Source: an uncultured Coriobacteriaceae bacterium (GTDB lineage Bacteria; Actinomycetota; Coriobacteriia; Coriobacteriales; Atopobiaceae). From it: a DNA stretch of 64,000 nt. The notes beneath the pieces were generated by a model that saw only the letters and a list, made by a program, of their open reading frames with translations, made no database searches and was not told the DNA's origin. Location of the stretch: NCBI GenBank assembly GCA_902788705.1, contig CADALE010000001.1, forward strand, positions 124,001 to 188,000, read 5' to 3'. Below, in pieces: positions 1 to 9,151 of the stretch. The stretch's first letter is position 1; each line of letters opens with the position of its first letter. The position numbers and the translations under genes are program-made.

Positions 1-1
1 C

Positions 2-1129
2 ACCACGCTGATGGGCGAGGAGCGCCAGGAGGTCGACAAGGTGGTGACCATCTTTGAGGCCGAGGCATTCTCTGGCCTCTTCGAGGACATCGTGCGCTCG
101 GTGCCGCACGACGCGCGCATCTATGCCGTCACCACGATGGGCGACGACCAGCTGAACCTTAACGTGGCGTTGTCCCTGCGACGCATCTTCGACGACATGC
201 TACGCCGCAGAGAGCTTGACCCGCCCATCGACGAGGACGGCAACCGCGCCGAGTACCCGATGATCCTTCCGCTGGTCAACTCGCCCGAGATCTTCCGCGC
301 GGCCGACCGCATGACCTCCGACCGCAACGAGGCCTTCCGCCTGGAGCCTTTTGGCATGACGCGCGAGGTGTTCTCGTACCACAACATCATCGACGAGCCG
401 TGGGAGCGCTACGCCCTTGCCATGAACGCCGCGTACCGCGAGGTGTGGGACGAGAACCGCGGCTGGCCGGAGGACCAGAAAGACCAGGTGGACCGCAGCC
501 TGCACCGTGGGGTGGACGCCCGTGTGCTGCGCTCCGCCGTGGTGGAGGAGTACGCCGGCTACGAGATCAAGAAGCTGTCCAACCGCGCCAACGTGCGCCA
601 CATTCCCTACCGCCTGTGGTGCCTGGGCATCGACCCGCGCGAGGTGTTTGGCCCGGAGGGCGACCTGGTAGGCGAGGGGCTGGACATGGGCCGGTGGATG
701 CGCATCCTCTCGTTTGACGCCGACGGCGCAAACGAGCTGCTTACGCCCCATACGGGCGTGGTGGCCAACGAGGTCACCGGCACCAAGGCCCGTCTTAACA
801 GCGTGATGCGCGACGAGCAGGACAAGCTGCGCGCCGCCTTCCCGGTGGTGTGTGCGCTGGCCGCCCTCGAGCACGAGCGCTGGATGGCGTTCTACCGTTC
901 GCAGGGGTGGCGAGGCATGACCATCGACGAATGCCGCGAGCTGGCACGGTTGGGCATCGTGGCCAAGTGGCAGGTGCACCAGTCACCCAAGCTGCGCCTG
1001 CATTGCTACATCTGCAGCAACGAGGAGCTGCTGACGCGCGGCATCGAGTTGGCTGACGACCCCTACGCCTACGACCGCGCCGCCGTCATCGAGACGCCGC
1101 GCATCCTGGACGGGTCCATCTTTGCCTGA
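2..1129 (+). CDS. RyR-domain-like protein, possible TrkA-N-type N-terminus (5' end outside window)
   Basis: The reading frame is open to the left edge, so the protein probably starts upstream; the first ATG inside is at 11. The N-terminal part (RIYAVTTMGDDQLNLN followed by alternating hydrophobic and arginine-rich segments) resembles the end of a Rossmann/TrkA-N-like domain. The C-terminal 90 residues carry an HERW motif (ALEHERWMAF), a GW pair and a late YDRA motif, which fits a divergent RyR domain. In known bacterial proteins RyR domains follow a nucleotide-binding or ion-channel-like N-terminus and are thought to sense a small ligand. The next gene follows after 125 bases on the same strand, so the three large genes here may work together. 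Function is not established; the domain call is by pattern only. Confidence 0.5.
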   Translation, partial: TTLMGEERQEVDKVVTIFEAEAFSGLFEDIVRSVPHDARIYAVTTMGDDQLNLNVALSLRRIFDDMLRRRELDPPIDEDGNRAEYPMILPLVNSPEIFRAADRMTSDRNEAFRLEPFGMTREVFSYHNIIDEPWERYALAMNAAYREVWDENRGWPEDQKDQVDRSLHRGVDARVLRSAVVEEYAGYEIKKLSNRANVRHIPYRLWCLGIDPREVFGPEGDLVGEGLDMGRWMRILSFDADGANELLTPHTGVVANEVTGTKARLNSVMRDEQDKLRAAFPVVCALAALEHERWMAFYRSQGWRGMTIDECRELARLGIVAKWQVHQSPKLRLHCYICSNEELLTRGIELADDPYAYDRAAVIETPRILDGSIFA

Positions 1130-1254
1130 CGGCCGCGGTGCTGCACGGCGTGGGGGCGGCCTTGTCCAACAGGCCCCGCCCGTGCCGTGCTATCGTGCCT
1201 AACATGCCCGCCTACGTGCGGATGCTCCTCCCACCACGTCGATTGGAGTGGCCC

Positions 1255-3150
1255 ATGCCAGTGTCCGGCCTCGAGGATGTCGTCTCCATAAGCCCGCTCG
1301 AGATTGCAAGGGAGGGCCAGCCCACGCTGTGCGTCCCGCTGGAAGAGGTGGAGGGCCGGCAGCGTGTGCGCATCAAGCTGTTTGACGGCGCCCCGGTGTG
1401 GGAGGACGAGGAGGCCAGCATCGGCTTCAGGCTGGAGACCACCTCATATGTGAGGCGCGCCGTGGTGAGCGTGAACGACCACAAGGAGCTGTGGATGCTG
1501 TGCCAGTGGCAGCCCTCGATGGTCTCGCATGGCCGCACCACCTACCGCTACGACTTCGTGGTGAGCCCCGACAACTATGACGTTGCCTACACCAACCCGT
1601 TCTCGCTTACCTGCGGCATCGCGCGCGTGCTGGTGCGCATCGAGTTTCGCGACGGCCGCGAGGCGCTGTTCGAGTCGCACGACATCGTGTGCCTGGACGA
1701 GCCACGTGTCGGTGGGCAGGGAGGCGACCACGCCGAGGAGGGCAACGTCGGCGAGATGTACCGCACGCTGGTGGAGGCCAACGGCAACCAGGCAAGCGAA
1801 TGGATGTTCTCGCCCCAGCGCCTTGACGGCAACGAGGCGGCGCTTTCGGCCGACGACGACACCGACTGGGCCCACGCGGCCCTCTCGCGCCTGCTAAGCA
1901 CGGCAAGCGAGACGCTTGACCTCGTGTACGACGGTCTCGAGGATGAGGGGGACAGCTTCCCCAACGAGACCGACGACCCCGACCGCGCCAGCTCGTTCGA
2001 CACCGACGAGAACCGGGCAGTGCGTGCGCTGCTGTCGTCTGTTGCCGTCCGGACCGAGCAGGTGCGTCTGGGCCTCGTTGACTCGGTGGCCGAGCTGGAC
2101 GAGCTGCTGAAGCGCCTGCAGACGGTCATATCGGAGGCTGGCGTACGCCGCGGCCATGAGCAGACGCTTCCCGTCAGGTCGCTCTTCGAGCGGCAGCGCG
2201 CGCAGGAGGCGTCGTGGCTGCTTGAGGCCACCGACCTTGCGGAGCGCTCGCAGCTGGCGCTGCAGGACTTCGATGACTTCGTGGGCGGCGCCTACGCCGT
2301 TGACGAGAGTGCCTTCGAGCTGCCCCGCCTCACGCGCCTGTATGCGGAGGACGAGCGTTACGCGCAGCTGTACGAGGCCATGAGCACGTGGGCCACCGCG
2401 TCGCAGGAGAGCGCCGACCGCTCGGACGTGTCGCTGTACGCCATCAAGCCCGACCGCCTCTTTGAGTACTACGCGCTGCACCGCATGCTCACCTGGCTGC
2501 ATGACGCGGGCTTCCGCGAGGACATGGACCGTCCCAGGCCCATCGAGCGCTTCCGCTACAGCCTCGCGCGCACCTACAGCAAGTACGAGAACGAGTGGCG
2601 CTGTGCCAACACCTACCACCTGGTGCGCCTGGCGAACGGCCGGCGCGAGGAGGTGGACCTGTACTACCAGCCGGTCATCTACGGCAGCTCGCGCGAGGAG
2701 AACGGCATCGTCCTGCACCGGCTTGGTGGTGAGGACATCATCGACAACGGCGCGTGGACACCCGACTACGTGCTGGTGGTTCGCGACGCGGCAGGCGAGC
2801 GCACCTTTCTGGTGGACGCGAAGTACGTTCCGTGGAGCGTCGTGATGGGACCCACGGGAAAGCTTTCCGAGTGCGTGGACAAGTATCTGACGCACACGAG
2901 CAACGCGACGGGGGGCCAACCGGGAGAGGGCGTAAACGGCGTGTGGGTGCTGTGCGGCAGGCTGAGCGCGCGGGCCATGGCGGTGCATGACGCCGAGGCG
3001 GAGGGCTTCGTGGCGCCGGACGTGCTGGGTCCTGGGATCTCGAGGACGTGCGGCGCGGTGCCATGGAACCGCAACACCGGCAAGCGCAAGCTGCGGGCGT
3101 TCTTTGCACAGCTAGGCATTGCGCCCCTGCCGAGGTCTCATGCGGAGTAG
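1255..3150 (+). CDS. DUF2357-like protein with C-terminal PD-(D/E)XK (PDDEXK_7-type) nuclease domain
   Basis: A 631-residue protein. The ATG at 1255 is preferred because TTGGAG lies six bases upstream; an in-frame ATG exists at 1138 without such a site. The first 200 residues look like a beta-rich domain, the middle is helical and acidic, and the C-terminal quarter holds a restriction-endonuclease-like core: PDYVLVV with Asp504, a strand, then FLVDAKY with Asp521 and Lys523. This D-x(n)-DAK layout is the PD-(D/E)XK signature and matches the nuclease half of DUF2357/McrC-like proteins. Such proteins usually partner with an AAA+ motor; the next gene supplies two AAA+ domains. A role in DNA restriction or genome defence is inference. 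Confidence in the nuclease fold is fair, in the biological role low. Confidence 0.6.
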   Translation: MPVSGLEDVVSISPLEIAREGQPTLCVPLEEVEGRQRVRIKLFDGAPVWEDEEASIGFRLETTSYVRRAVVSVNDHKELWMLCQWQPSMVSHGRTTYRYDFVVSPDNYDVAYTNPFSLTCGIARVLVRIEFRDGREALFESHDIVCLDEPRVGGQGGDHAEEGNVGEMYRTLVEANGNQASEWMFSPQRLDGNEAALSADDDTDWAHAALSRLLSTASETLDLVYDGLEDEGDSFPNETDDPDRASSFDTDENRAVRALLSSVAVRTEQVRLGLVDSVAELDELLKRLQTVISEAGVRRGHEQTLPVRSLFERQRAQEASWLLEATDLAERSQLALQDFDDFVGGAYAVDESAFELPRLTRLYAEDERYAQLYEAMSTWATASQESADRSDVSLYAIKPDRLFEYYALHRMLTWLHDAGFREDMDRPRPIERFRYSLARTYSKYENEWRCANTYHLVRLANGRREEVDLYYQPVIYGSSREENGIVLHRLGGEDIIDNGAWTPDYVLVVRDAAGERTFLVDAKYVPWSVVMGPTGKLSECVDKYLTHTSNATGGQPGEGVNGVWVLCGRLSARAMAVHDAEAEGFVAPDVLGPGISRTCGAVPWNRNTGKRKLRAFFAQLGIAPLPRSHAE

Positions 3151-3249
3151 AACAACGTTTGGCGCTGACGCCATCCTCGCTATGTGCGATGGGCGGGTAA
3201 TGGCGTATGATAGGTGGGCTTAAGCCTAGACATAAGGAGCGTGATAACC

Positions 3250-6200
3250 ATGGCCGAGGTAGATCCCAACCTTGTCGAGCAGATTCGTGCCATTCTTGCA
3301 GGTGGCGGCCCTGCAGCCGGAAGTGACGGTGGCTCCGGCGACAGCACCGGCAGCTCGGGCGGCGACGCCCCCGCAACCCCCGAAACCGACGCAGGCGCGG
3401 CTGCGGCCCTTCAGTCGGCGGCTCCGTCCGAGCTGGACGCCGCGCGCTTCATGGCCAAGTGGCTGCCGCGCACCGAGGGCCTTGAGCGGCCCTTCCGCCT
3501 TATCTCCAGCCCCCGCGAGGACGACTTCTCTGGCGCCATCATCGTGGATGACGACTACTACCTGGACGAGTTCCTGAGCGACCTCACCAAGCTGCTGGTA
3601 AGCCTGGGCAAGCTGGAGTCCGAGAGTGCCGTGCAGCGCGCGCCGATCTCGCTTCTGGCACGTGGCGTCGTGGGCTCGCTCCAGGCGCCTGGCAAGAACG
3701 AGCACAACGTCATCGCCACCAACCAGCTTATCGTGCTGGACAAGCTCAACCAATGGCCGCCCCTGCCCGAGCAGATGCCCGAGCGCGACCAGAGGCTGTT
3801 CATCACCGCGCTCAGCCACATCGTTGACAACCGCTACGTGCTGCTGGTGGGCACGCGTGCCGAGGTAACCAACATCGTGCGCGGCAACCCCGTGCTCGAG
3901 CCCACCTTCGGCGAGAACTCCATCACGCTGAGCGGCATGGACACCGAGGCAGTGCTCAAGACCTACCTTGCCAACCTCGACGAGGACCTGCGTGCCGAGG
4001 TAACCTCCGAGTTTGAGGCCCGCTTCCTCGACTACGTCGAGTTCAACTCCGACCTCCTGATGTTCCGCGGCTACGAGCTCGCCGACTACCTGTCCAAGGA
4101 GGCCAACGCCACCGGCTCGCTGGTGCTGCCCAAGGAGCGCTACACCAGCTCGTCGCTGGACGACCTGCTTGACCAGATCGTGGGCCTCGAGAAGGTGAAG
4201 GCCGCCATCAAGGGCCTGGAGAGCTTCGCCATCTTCCGCAAGCGCGCCCAGGGCCACGGCGTGAAGCTTCCCGCCACCAACATGCACATGGTGTTCCAGG
4301 GCAACCCCGGCACCGGCAAGACCATGGTGGCCGACATGATCGCCACCATGCTGTACAAGATCGGCATCATCCGCACCAGCCGCTGCCACAAGGTGTCGGC
4401 CAAGGACCTCATCGGCAAGTACGTGGGCCACACCGCCCCGCAGATCCACGACGCCGTGATGGCGGCGCTCGGCGGCGTGCTGTTCATCGACGAGGCCTAC
4501 TCGCTCATGCCCGAGGGCGAGGACTCGGTGGGCTTTGGCGCCGAGGCCGTAGCCCAGCTGGTCAACGACATGGACCAGTACAAGGACGACGTCATCGTGG
4601 TGCTGGCGGGCTACGAGCACGAGATGCAGAGCCTCATCGAGGCCAACCCCGGCATGGCGTCGCGCATCGGCTACACCTTCCACTTCGACGACTACACCGT
4701 TGACGAGCTGCTGCAGATTTTCCGCCTCAACGCCACGCGCGCCGGCATGACCATCGGCGAGGGCGTGGAGGACCGCCTGCGCCCGCTCTTCGACTACTTC
4801 AGCCGCTTCAAGAGCTTCGGCAACGGCCGCTTCGTGATGGAGGTGCTGCAGAAGGCCATCGTGAGCCATGCCGACCGCCTGAGTGGCGACACGGTAAACA
4901 CCTCCGACGAGTACCTCACCATCCAGGAGGCCGACGTCCCCACGCGTCAGGAGATGTTCGACGCGCTTGACTGGGAGGCCGCCTCCGCCGAGGAGATGCT
5001 CGGGCCGCTGGTGGGCATGAAGACCGTGAAGGAGGAGGTGCTGGCGCTCGAGCGCACCGTGGCCTTCCGCGAGGTGGCCTACAAGCAGGGCCTCGCCATG
5101 CCCGACATCAACCTCAACATGGTGTTCCGCGGCAACCCCGGCACCGGCAAGACCACGGTGGCGCGCATCATCGGCAAGGTGCTGTACAACATCGGCGCCG
5201 TGCCTAAGGCCCACTTCGAGGAGCTGGAGGCCAAGGACCTGATCAGCTCGCGCATGGGCGGCACCTCCAAGGAGACCAGCAAGGCACTGGAGCGCGCCAT
5301 GGGCGGCGTGCTGTTTGTTGACGAGGCCTACGCCCTCATGGAGGGCTCGAACGGCCGCGAGGCGCTTGCCGTGCTGGTGAAGGCCATGGAGGACCACAAG
5401 GGCGAGCTGGTGGTCATGTTTGCCGGCTACCGCGACGAGATGCGCGCCTTCATCGACGAGAACCCCGGCCTTGCCTCGCGCATCGGCTACACCTTCGACT
5501 TCGAGGACTACGAGGCCGACGACCTGCTGGAGATCTTCCGCCGCAAGATGGCGTCCACGGGCCTCGAGCTGGGCGAGGGCGTGGAGGACGGCGCCCGCGA
5601 CGCGTTCAAGTACTTCCACAGCGTCGAGAACTTCGGCAACGGCCGCTTTGTGGATCGCTATATCCAGGAGCTCATCTCCGTGCACGCCAGCCACTACGAC
5701 CCACAGCGCCCCGCCCTCATCACCAAGGACGACCTGCCCACCATCAAGCGCCTGTGCGAGATCTCGGCCACCGACGTGCTTGACTGCACCGACGACGAGG
5801 AGGCCGCGGCCCTGCGCCGCGTGGCCATCCACGAGTCGGGCCACGCCGTGTGCCGCCTTGACGCCACGGGAAAGACCGACATCGTGCTGATCACCATCGA
5901 GCACGAGGGCAACGGCGCCCTGGGCTACGTGCAGCACGAGGGCAGCGGCGTGTCGCTTCCCACCGGCGCAGACCTGCGTGACGAGATGGTGTGCCTGCTG
6001 GGCGGCATGGCTGCCGAGTACGTGTACCTGGGATCCTACTCTGCCGGCAACTCGTCCGACCTCGAGAAGGCCACGTCCATCGCCATGCGCTACGTTGCCA
6101 CCTACGGCATGTCCGAGGCGGGCCTGGTGCAGTACGCGGGCGGCCGTCGCGCCCCCAAGGACCTCGCCACGCTTCCCGACGAGGTGCGCTTCGAGATGCG

Positions 6201-6363
6201 CAAGGTGCTTGACGAGTGCTTCGTGGCGGCCAAGGCGCGCATCGAGCGCTGCCGCCCCGCCATCGACGCCTTCGTGGCCGAGCTGAGCGAGCGCAGCACC
6301 ATGACCGGCGAGGAGCTGCTGCAGGTATGGGAGTCGGTGCGCGACCAGATTCCCGAGGCATAG
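3250..6363 (+). CDS. tandem CbxX/SpoVK-type AAA+ ATPase fused to an FtsH-like M41 metalloprotease
   Basis: A 1037-residue protein; ATG 3250 follows AAGGAG at a ten-base spacing. After a Gly/Ser/Ala-rich linker (residues about 20-60) comes a region to about 300 that looks like a degenerate P-loop domain (LIVLDKL, RYVLLVGTR) lacking a GKT motif. AAA+ domain 1 has Walker A GNPGTGKT at 351 and Walker B FIDEAY near 412-417. AAA+ domain 2 has GNPGTGKT at 628 and FVDEAY. The last 190 residues carry HESGH at 861 and SSDLEKAT with Asp937, the zinc ligands of peptidase family M41, plus the LGG-AAE segment typical of FtsH. No membrane segment is visible, so unlike FtsH it should be cytosolic. An ATP-driven protease or remodelling machine is inferred. 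Confidence 0.8.
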   Translation: MAEVDPNLVEQIRAILAGGGPAAGSDGGSGDSTGSSGGDAPATPETDAGAAAALQSAAPSELDAARFMAKWLPRTEGLERPFRLISSPREDDFSGAIIVDDDYYLDEFLSDLTKLLVSLGKLESESAVQRAPISLLARGVVGSLQAPGKNEHNVIATNQLIVLDKLNQWPPLPEQMPERDQRLFITALSHIVDNRYVLLVGTRAEVTNIVRGNPVLEPTFGENSITLSGMDTEAVLKTYLANLDEDLRAEVTSEFEARFLDYVEFNSDLLMFRGYELADYLSKEANATGSLVLPKERYTSSSLDDLLDQIVGLEKVKAAIKGLESFAIFRKRAQGHGVKLPATNMHMVFQGNPGTGKTMVADMIATMLYKIGIIRTSRCHKVSAKDLIGKYVGHTAPQIHDAVMAALGGVLFIDEAYSLMPEGEDSVGFGAEAVAQLVNDMDQYKDDVIVVLAGYEHEMQSLIEANPGMASRIGYTFHFDDYTVDELLQIFRLNATRAGMTIGEGVEDRLRPLFDYFSRFKSFGNGRFVMEVLQKAIVSHADRLSGDTVNTSDEYLTIQEADVPTRQEMFDALDWEAASAEEMLGPLVGMKTVKEEVLALERTVAFREVAYKQGLAMPDINLNMVFRGNPGTGKTTVARIIGKVLYNIGAVPKAHFEELEAKDLISSRMGGTSKETSKALERAMGGVLFVDEAYALMEGSNGREALAVLVKAMEDHKGELVVMFAGYRDEMRAFIDENPGLASRIGYTFDFEDYEADDLLEIFRRKMASTGLELGEGVEDGARDAFKYFHSVENFGNGRFVDRYIQELISVHASHYDPQRPALITKDDLPTIKRLCEISATDVLDCTDDEEAAALRRVAIHESGHAVCRLDATGKTDIVLITIEHEGNGALGYVQHEGSGVSLPTGADLRDEMVCLLGGMAAEYVYLGSYSAGNSSDLEKATSIAMRYVATYGMSEAGLVQYAGGRRAPKDLATLPDEVRFEMRKVLDECFVAAKARIERCRPAIDAFVAELSERSTMTGEELLQVWESVRDQIPEA

Positions 6364-6374
6364 CGCGAAGGGGG

Positions 6375-6399
6375 CCGGAAGGGGAGCGCCCCCTTCTGG
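6375..6399 (+). terminator. hairpin after the AAA+/M41 gene
   Basis: CCGGAAGGGG pairs with CCCCTTCTGG (one G-T pair) around a short loop. There is no T run, so this may be a weak terminator or an RNA-stabilising hairpin. Confidence 0.4.
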
Positions 6400-6519
6400 C
6401 TCCTGACAGGGCCGGTGCCGTAACCGTTCGTAGGTTGTTCCGCGTTTCGCAACACATTCGCAGGCATCAGGTCTAGAATAGCTTTCATGTTGTGAAGGAC
6501 GTCATCTTAAGGAGGGCCC

Positions 6520-7065
6520 ATGGCCACCGCAGCTCAGCTTCGCCAGGAGTTCCAGCAGTATCTCGATCAGAAGGGTTGCCGCTACACCGTCGTCGACGAG
6601 AGCGACAACATCGTGCGCATCGGCTTCGCCGCCAGCAGCCACATGGAGGACGGCGGCCACCGCACCCGCATCTACGTCGACTTCGACGAGGAGCCCGACG
6701 TTGACGGCATCCCCTGCGTGCACTTCGTGGCGCAGGACTTCGCCAGCTGCACGGCCGAGAACGTGCCGGCAGTGCTCGTGAAGCTCAACGAGCTCAACAA
6801 GCGCTTCCGCTGGGCCAAGTTCTGGCTTGACCAGAGCGACAACACCATCAGCTGCGACGGCGACGCCATGATCTTCGAGGGCTCCGTGGGCTCCGAGTGC
6901 TGGCGCTTCGTCATCCACGTGTCCAACATCGTGGAGAAGGGCTTCATCGAGCTGGGCAGCCTGGTGAAGGACAACCTCGCCGACGATGGCGGCAACGGCG
7001 GCCCCTCGCAGTCCGAGCTCCTGGCCATGCTGGAGGCCCTGCGCGGCATGCTTGGCCAGCAGTAG
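6520..7065 (+). CDS. YbjN-like small protein
   Basis: A 181-residue soluble protein started by ATG 6520 with AAGGAGG just upstream. It has alternating beta strands and one long helix. The segment VLVKLNELNKRFRWAKFWL followed by a strand resembles the YbjN/type III chaperone-like fold, where a helix containing LN-LN precedes the central strands. A Gly-rich linker and a short amphipathic C-terminal helix (SELLAMLEALRGML) follow. It sits 156 bases after the AAA+/M41 gene, beyond a hairpin, and probably has its own promoter (a TAGAAT box at 6474-6479). Function unknown; membership of the cluster to its left is only positional. Confidence 0.5.
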   Translation: MATAAQLRQEFQQYLDQKGCRYTVVDESDNIVRIGFAASSHMEDGGHRTRIYVDFDEEPDVDGIPCVHFVAQDFASCTAENVPAVLVKLNELNKRFRWAKFWLDQSDNTISCDGDAMIFEGSVGSECWRFVIHVSNIVEKGFIELGSLVKDNLADDGGNGGPSQSELLAMLEALRGMLGQQ

Positions 7066-7086
7066 CCAACGCCCGTACCAAAGCTG

Positions 7087-7115
7087 GGGCCAGGCCTTCG
7101 GGCCTGGCCCTTTTT
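7087..7115 (+). terminator. intrinsic terminator
   Basis: GGGCCAGGCC, a TTCG tetraloop, GGCCTGGCCC and five T residues form a textbook Rho-independent terminator after the YbjN-like gene. Confidence 0.9.
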
Positions 7116-7135
7116 CATGTGGGAGATGAGTTAAC

Positions 7136-7468
7136 GTGCGCATGATGCTGTATAAGGTGGGCGAGGAGCCAACCTTCGTGGACGTGAAGGTGCCCGACGA
7201 CCTCGAGTCCATCGTGGGAACCGACCAGTACGAGTGGATGACGGTGCGCATCCTCACCTTCTGCATCATTCACGACGCGGAGGGCCGCGAGCACGGCAAG
7301 CCGCTCAACCGCGTGATGGGCAAGACCAAGCTGTACGGCGACTTCCTGGTAAGCGGCCTCACGTGGGACGACGACGGCAACACCGAGGTCATCTCCATCA
7401 GCGACGGGCTGGCGTCGCTGATGCGCGGCACCATCTTCAACAAGATGCCCAGCCCCGAGGAGGCCTGA
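7136..7468 (+). CDS. DUF3846-like protein
   Basis: A 110-residue protein with a GTG start at 7136 (an ATG at 7142 is also possible). The pattern VGEEPTFVDVKVPDDLESIVG at the start, then HGKPLNR, KLYGDFLVSG in the middle, matches the DUF3846 layout (a short beta domain found in phage and plasmid proteins and in some chromosomal genes). No catalytic residues can be named. It is four bases ahead of the Nudix gene, so the two are probably translated from one message. Function unknown. Confidence 0.55.
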   Translation: MRMMLYKVGEEPTFVDVKVPDDLESIVGTDQYEWMTVRILTFCIIHDAEGREHGKPLNRVMGKTKLYGDFLVSGLTWDDDGNTEVISISDGLASLMRGTIFNKMPSPEEA

Positions 7469-7471
7469 GCC

Positions 7472-8065
7472 ATGGACCGCGCTACCGACGAGCGACTACC
7501 CGAGAGCATCCGGCACGCGTTCTCGCTTCCCAACGACAGCCTGGAGGAGCGCGTGGTGGCCCATCACCCGCGCTGGGAGGGCAGCATCTTTCGCGTGGAG
7601 CAGCTCGACGTCGTGCAGCCCGACGGTACTCCGGGCGTTCGCGACATCGTGTGGCACCACGGTGGGGCCGGCGTGTGCGCCGTGCGCGACGGTCGCATGT
7701 GCCTGGTGCGGCAGTGGCGCGTGGCGCTTGGGCGCATGACGCTGGAGATTCCTGCGGGCAAGATCGATGCGGGGGAGGACCCCGCCCTCTGCGCAGCCCG
7801 CGAGCTCGAGGAGGAGACGGGGCTCACAGCCGAGCGGCTGGAGTTTGTGGCGTCGTCGGCAGGCGCGCCAGGCTTCACCAACGAGCGCACGCGCGTCTTC
7901 ATGGCCCACGGGCTGTCCACCCATCCGGCACATCCCGATCCCGACGAGTTCGTCGACGTGCTGTGGGTGCCAGTGGCTGATGTGGTGAAGGCGGTGCGTC
8001 TTGGGGCCATCAAGGACGCGAAGACGATTATCGCCGCATATGCAGCGCTCGCCGCAGGGCTATAG
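7472..8065 (+). CDS. Nudix hydrolase, ADP-ribose pyrophosphatase type
   Basis: A 197-residue protein beginning three bases after the DUF3846-like stop codon, with GGAGG inside the end of the previous gene. The Nudix box runs from GKIDAGEDP through RELEEETGL, with the metal-binding glutamates in REXXEE. The N-terminal strand block and the placement of the box near residue 95 are those of the ADP-ribose pyrophosphatase branch (NudF-like), which splits ADP-ribose to AMP and ribose 5-phosphate. The exact substrate cannot be fixed from sequence. Confidence 0.85.
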   Translation: MDRATDERLPESIRHAFSLPNDSLEERVVAHHPRWEGSIFRVEQLDVVQPDGTPGVRDIVWHHGGAGVCAVRDGRMCLVRQWRVALGRMTLEIPAGKIDAGEDPALCAARELEEETGLTAERLEFVASSAGAPGFTNERTRVFMAHGLSTHPAHPDPDEFVDVLWVPVADVVKAVRLGAIKDAKTIIAAYAALAAGL

Positions 8066-8079
8066 CGTCTGCCGCTTTC

Positions 8080-8097
8080 TGTGATATCCTTTTCACA
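8080..8097. promoter_or_regulatory. possible operator upstream of the ROK kinase
   Basis: TGTGA and TCACA lie eight bases apart as an inverted repeat, about 40 bases before the kinase start. The half-sites resemble CRP-type boxes but the spacer is two bases longer, so the regulator is unknown. Confidence 0.25.
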
Positions 8098-8138
8098 GGT
8101 GTGCAAATGTCAACTTTTCACGTAAGGAGTTGGTGAAA

Positions 8139-9017
8139 ATGCCAGCACGAATCGGAGCACTTGAAGCCGGCGGAACCAAGATGGTCCTCGCGGTGGGTAC
8201 CGCGGACGGCCAGATCGAGGAGCAGGTCTCGATGCCCACGGTCGAGCCCGAGAAGGTCGTTCCCGAGATGGCGGCCTGGTTTGCCTCCAAGAATGTCGAC
8301 GCCATCGGCATCGGCGCCTTCGGCCCCACCGTGGTCAACCCCAACAACCCCGACTTTGGCAAGATCTGCTTCACGCCCAAGCCCGGCTGGAGCTACTACG
8401 ACTTCCTGGGCAACATGAAGGCCGGTTGCGACGTGCCCATGGGCTATGACACCGACGTCAACGTGGCGTGCCTGGGCGAGGCAACCTTCGGCTGCGCCAA
8501 GGGCCTTGACTCGGTGTGCTACTTCACCGTTGGCACGGGCATTGGCGCCGGCGTCATGGTGGGCGGCCAGCTGCTGCATGGCATGCTGCACCCCGAGGCG
8601 GGCCACATCCTCCTCAACAAGCTGCCCTACGACCCCGGCAACAGCGTCTGCCCCAAGCACACCTGCTGCTTTGAGGGCCTTGCCTCCGGTCCCTCCATCG
8701 AGGCCCGTTGGGGCGCCAAGGCCGTCGACCTTGCCGACCGCGACGAGGTGTGGGAGCTCGAGGCCGACTACATCGCGCAGGCCATCGAGATTTATGTCAC
8801 CTGCTACTCGCCCGAGAAGGTCATCATTGGCGGCGGTGTGGCGCACCAGGAGCAGATCTTCCCGCTGATTCGCAAGAAGTTCCTCGCGTACCTCAACGGC
8901 TACCTGAAGACGCCCGAGCTGGACGACATCGACAACTACATCGTTCCCAACAGCCTGAACGAGAAGCAGGGCATCCTGGGTTGCCTTGAGCTTGGCCGTC
9001 GCGCGCTTGAGGCGTAA
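8139..9017 (+). CDS. ROK-family sugar kinase, fructokinase-like
   Basis: A 292-residue kinase. ATG 8139 lies nine bases after AAGGAG; a TTG and a GTG just upstream are too close to that site. Residue 6 on reads [12 protein letters not shown], the ATP phosphate-binding loop, followed by GIGAFGP, the catalytic-base region TDVNVA and the ROK signature [17 protein letters not shown]...PEAGH. The zinc-binding cluster [19 protein letters not shown] follows. This arrangement and length fit the ScrK/GmuE fructokinase branch (fructose or mannose to the 6-phosphate). It is transcribed alone ahead of tRNA-Arg. Substrate is inferred by family. Confidence 0.85.
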   Translation: MPARIGALEAGGTKMVLAVGTADGQIEEQVSMPTVEPEKVVPEMAAWFASKNVDAIGIGAFGPTVVNPNNPDFGKICFTPKPGWSYYDFLGNMKAGCDVPMGYDTDVNVACLGEATFGCAKGLDSVCYFTVGTGIGAGVMVGGQLLHGMLHPEAGHILLNKLPYDPGNSVCPKHTCCFEGLASGPSIEARWGAKAVDLADRDEVWELEADYIAQAIEIYVTCYSPEKVIIGGGVAHQEQIFPLIRKKFLAYLNGYLKTPELDDIDNYIVPNSLNEKQGILGCLELGRRALEA

Positions 9018-9065
9018 GGCCGCGCTCGCCCAAGGCGATGCAAGTGGTACCATATTCCCTTACAT

Positions 9066-9142
9066 GCGCTAGTAGCTCAGTTGGATAGAGCACCGGACTT
9101 CTAATCCGATGGTCGGGGGTTCGAATCCCTCCTGGCGCACCA
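9066..9142 (+). tRNA. tRNA-Arg (anticodon UCU)
   Basis: A 77-base cloverleaf with encoded CCA. Acceptor GCGCTAG pairs with CTGGCGC, the D stem is GCTC/GAGC, the anticodon loop CTTCTAA gives UCU, and the T loop is TTCGAAT. The first anticodon-stem pair is a C-A mismatch. Confidence 0.95.
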
Positions 9143-9151
9143 AAACAAGAC

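Noticed and set aside
3226..5937. 900-codon open frame opposite the AAA+/M41 gene
   Set aside because: Long antisense frames are expected in GC-rich DNA; the protein is a Val/His/Leu-rich artefact of third-codon GC bias.
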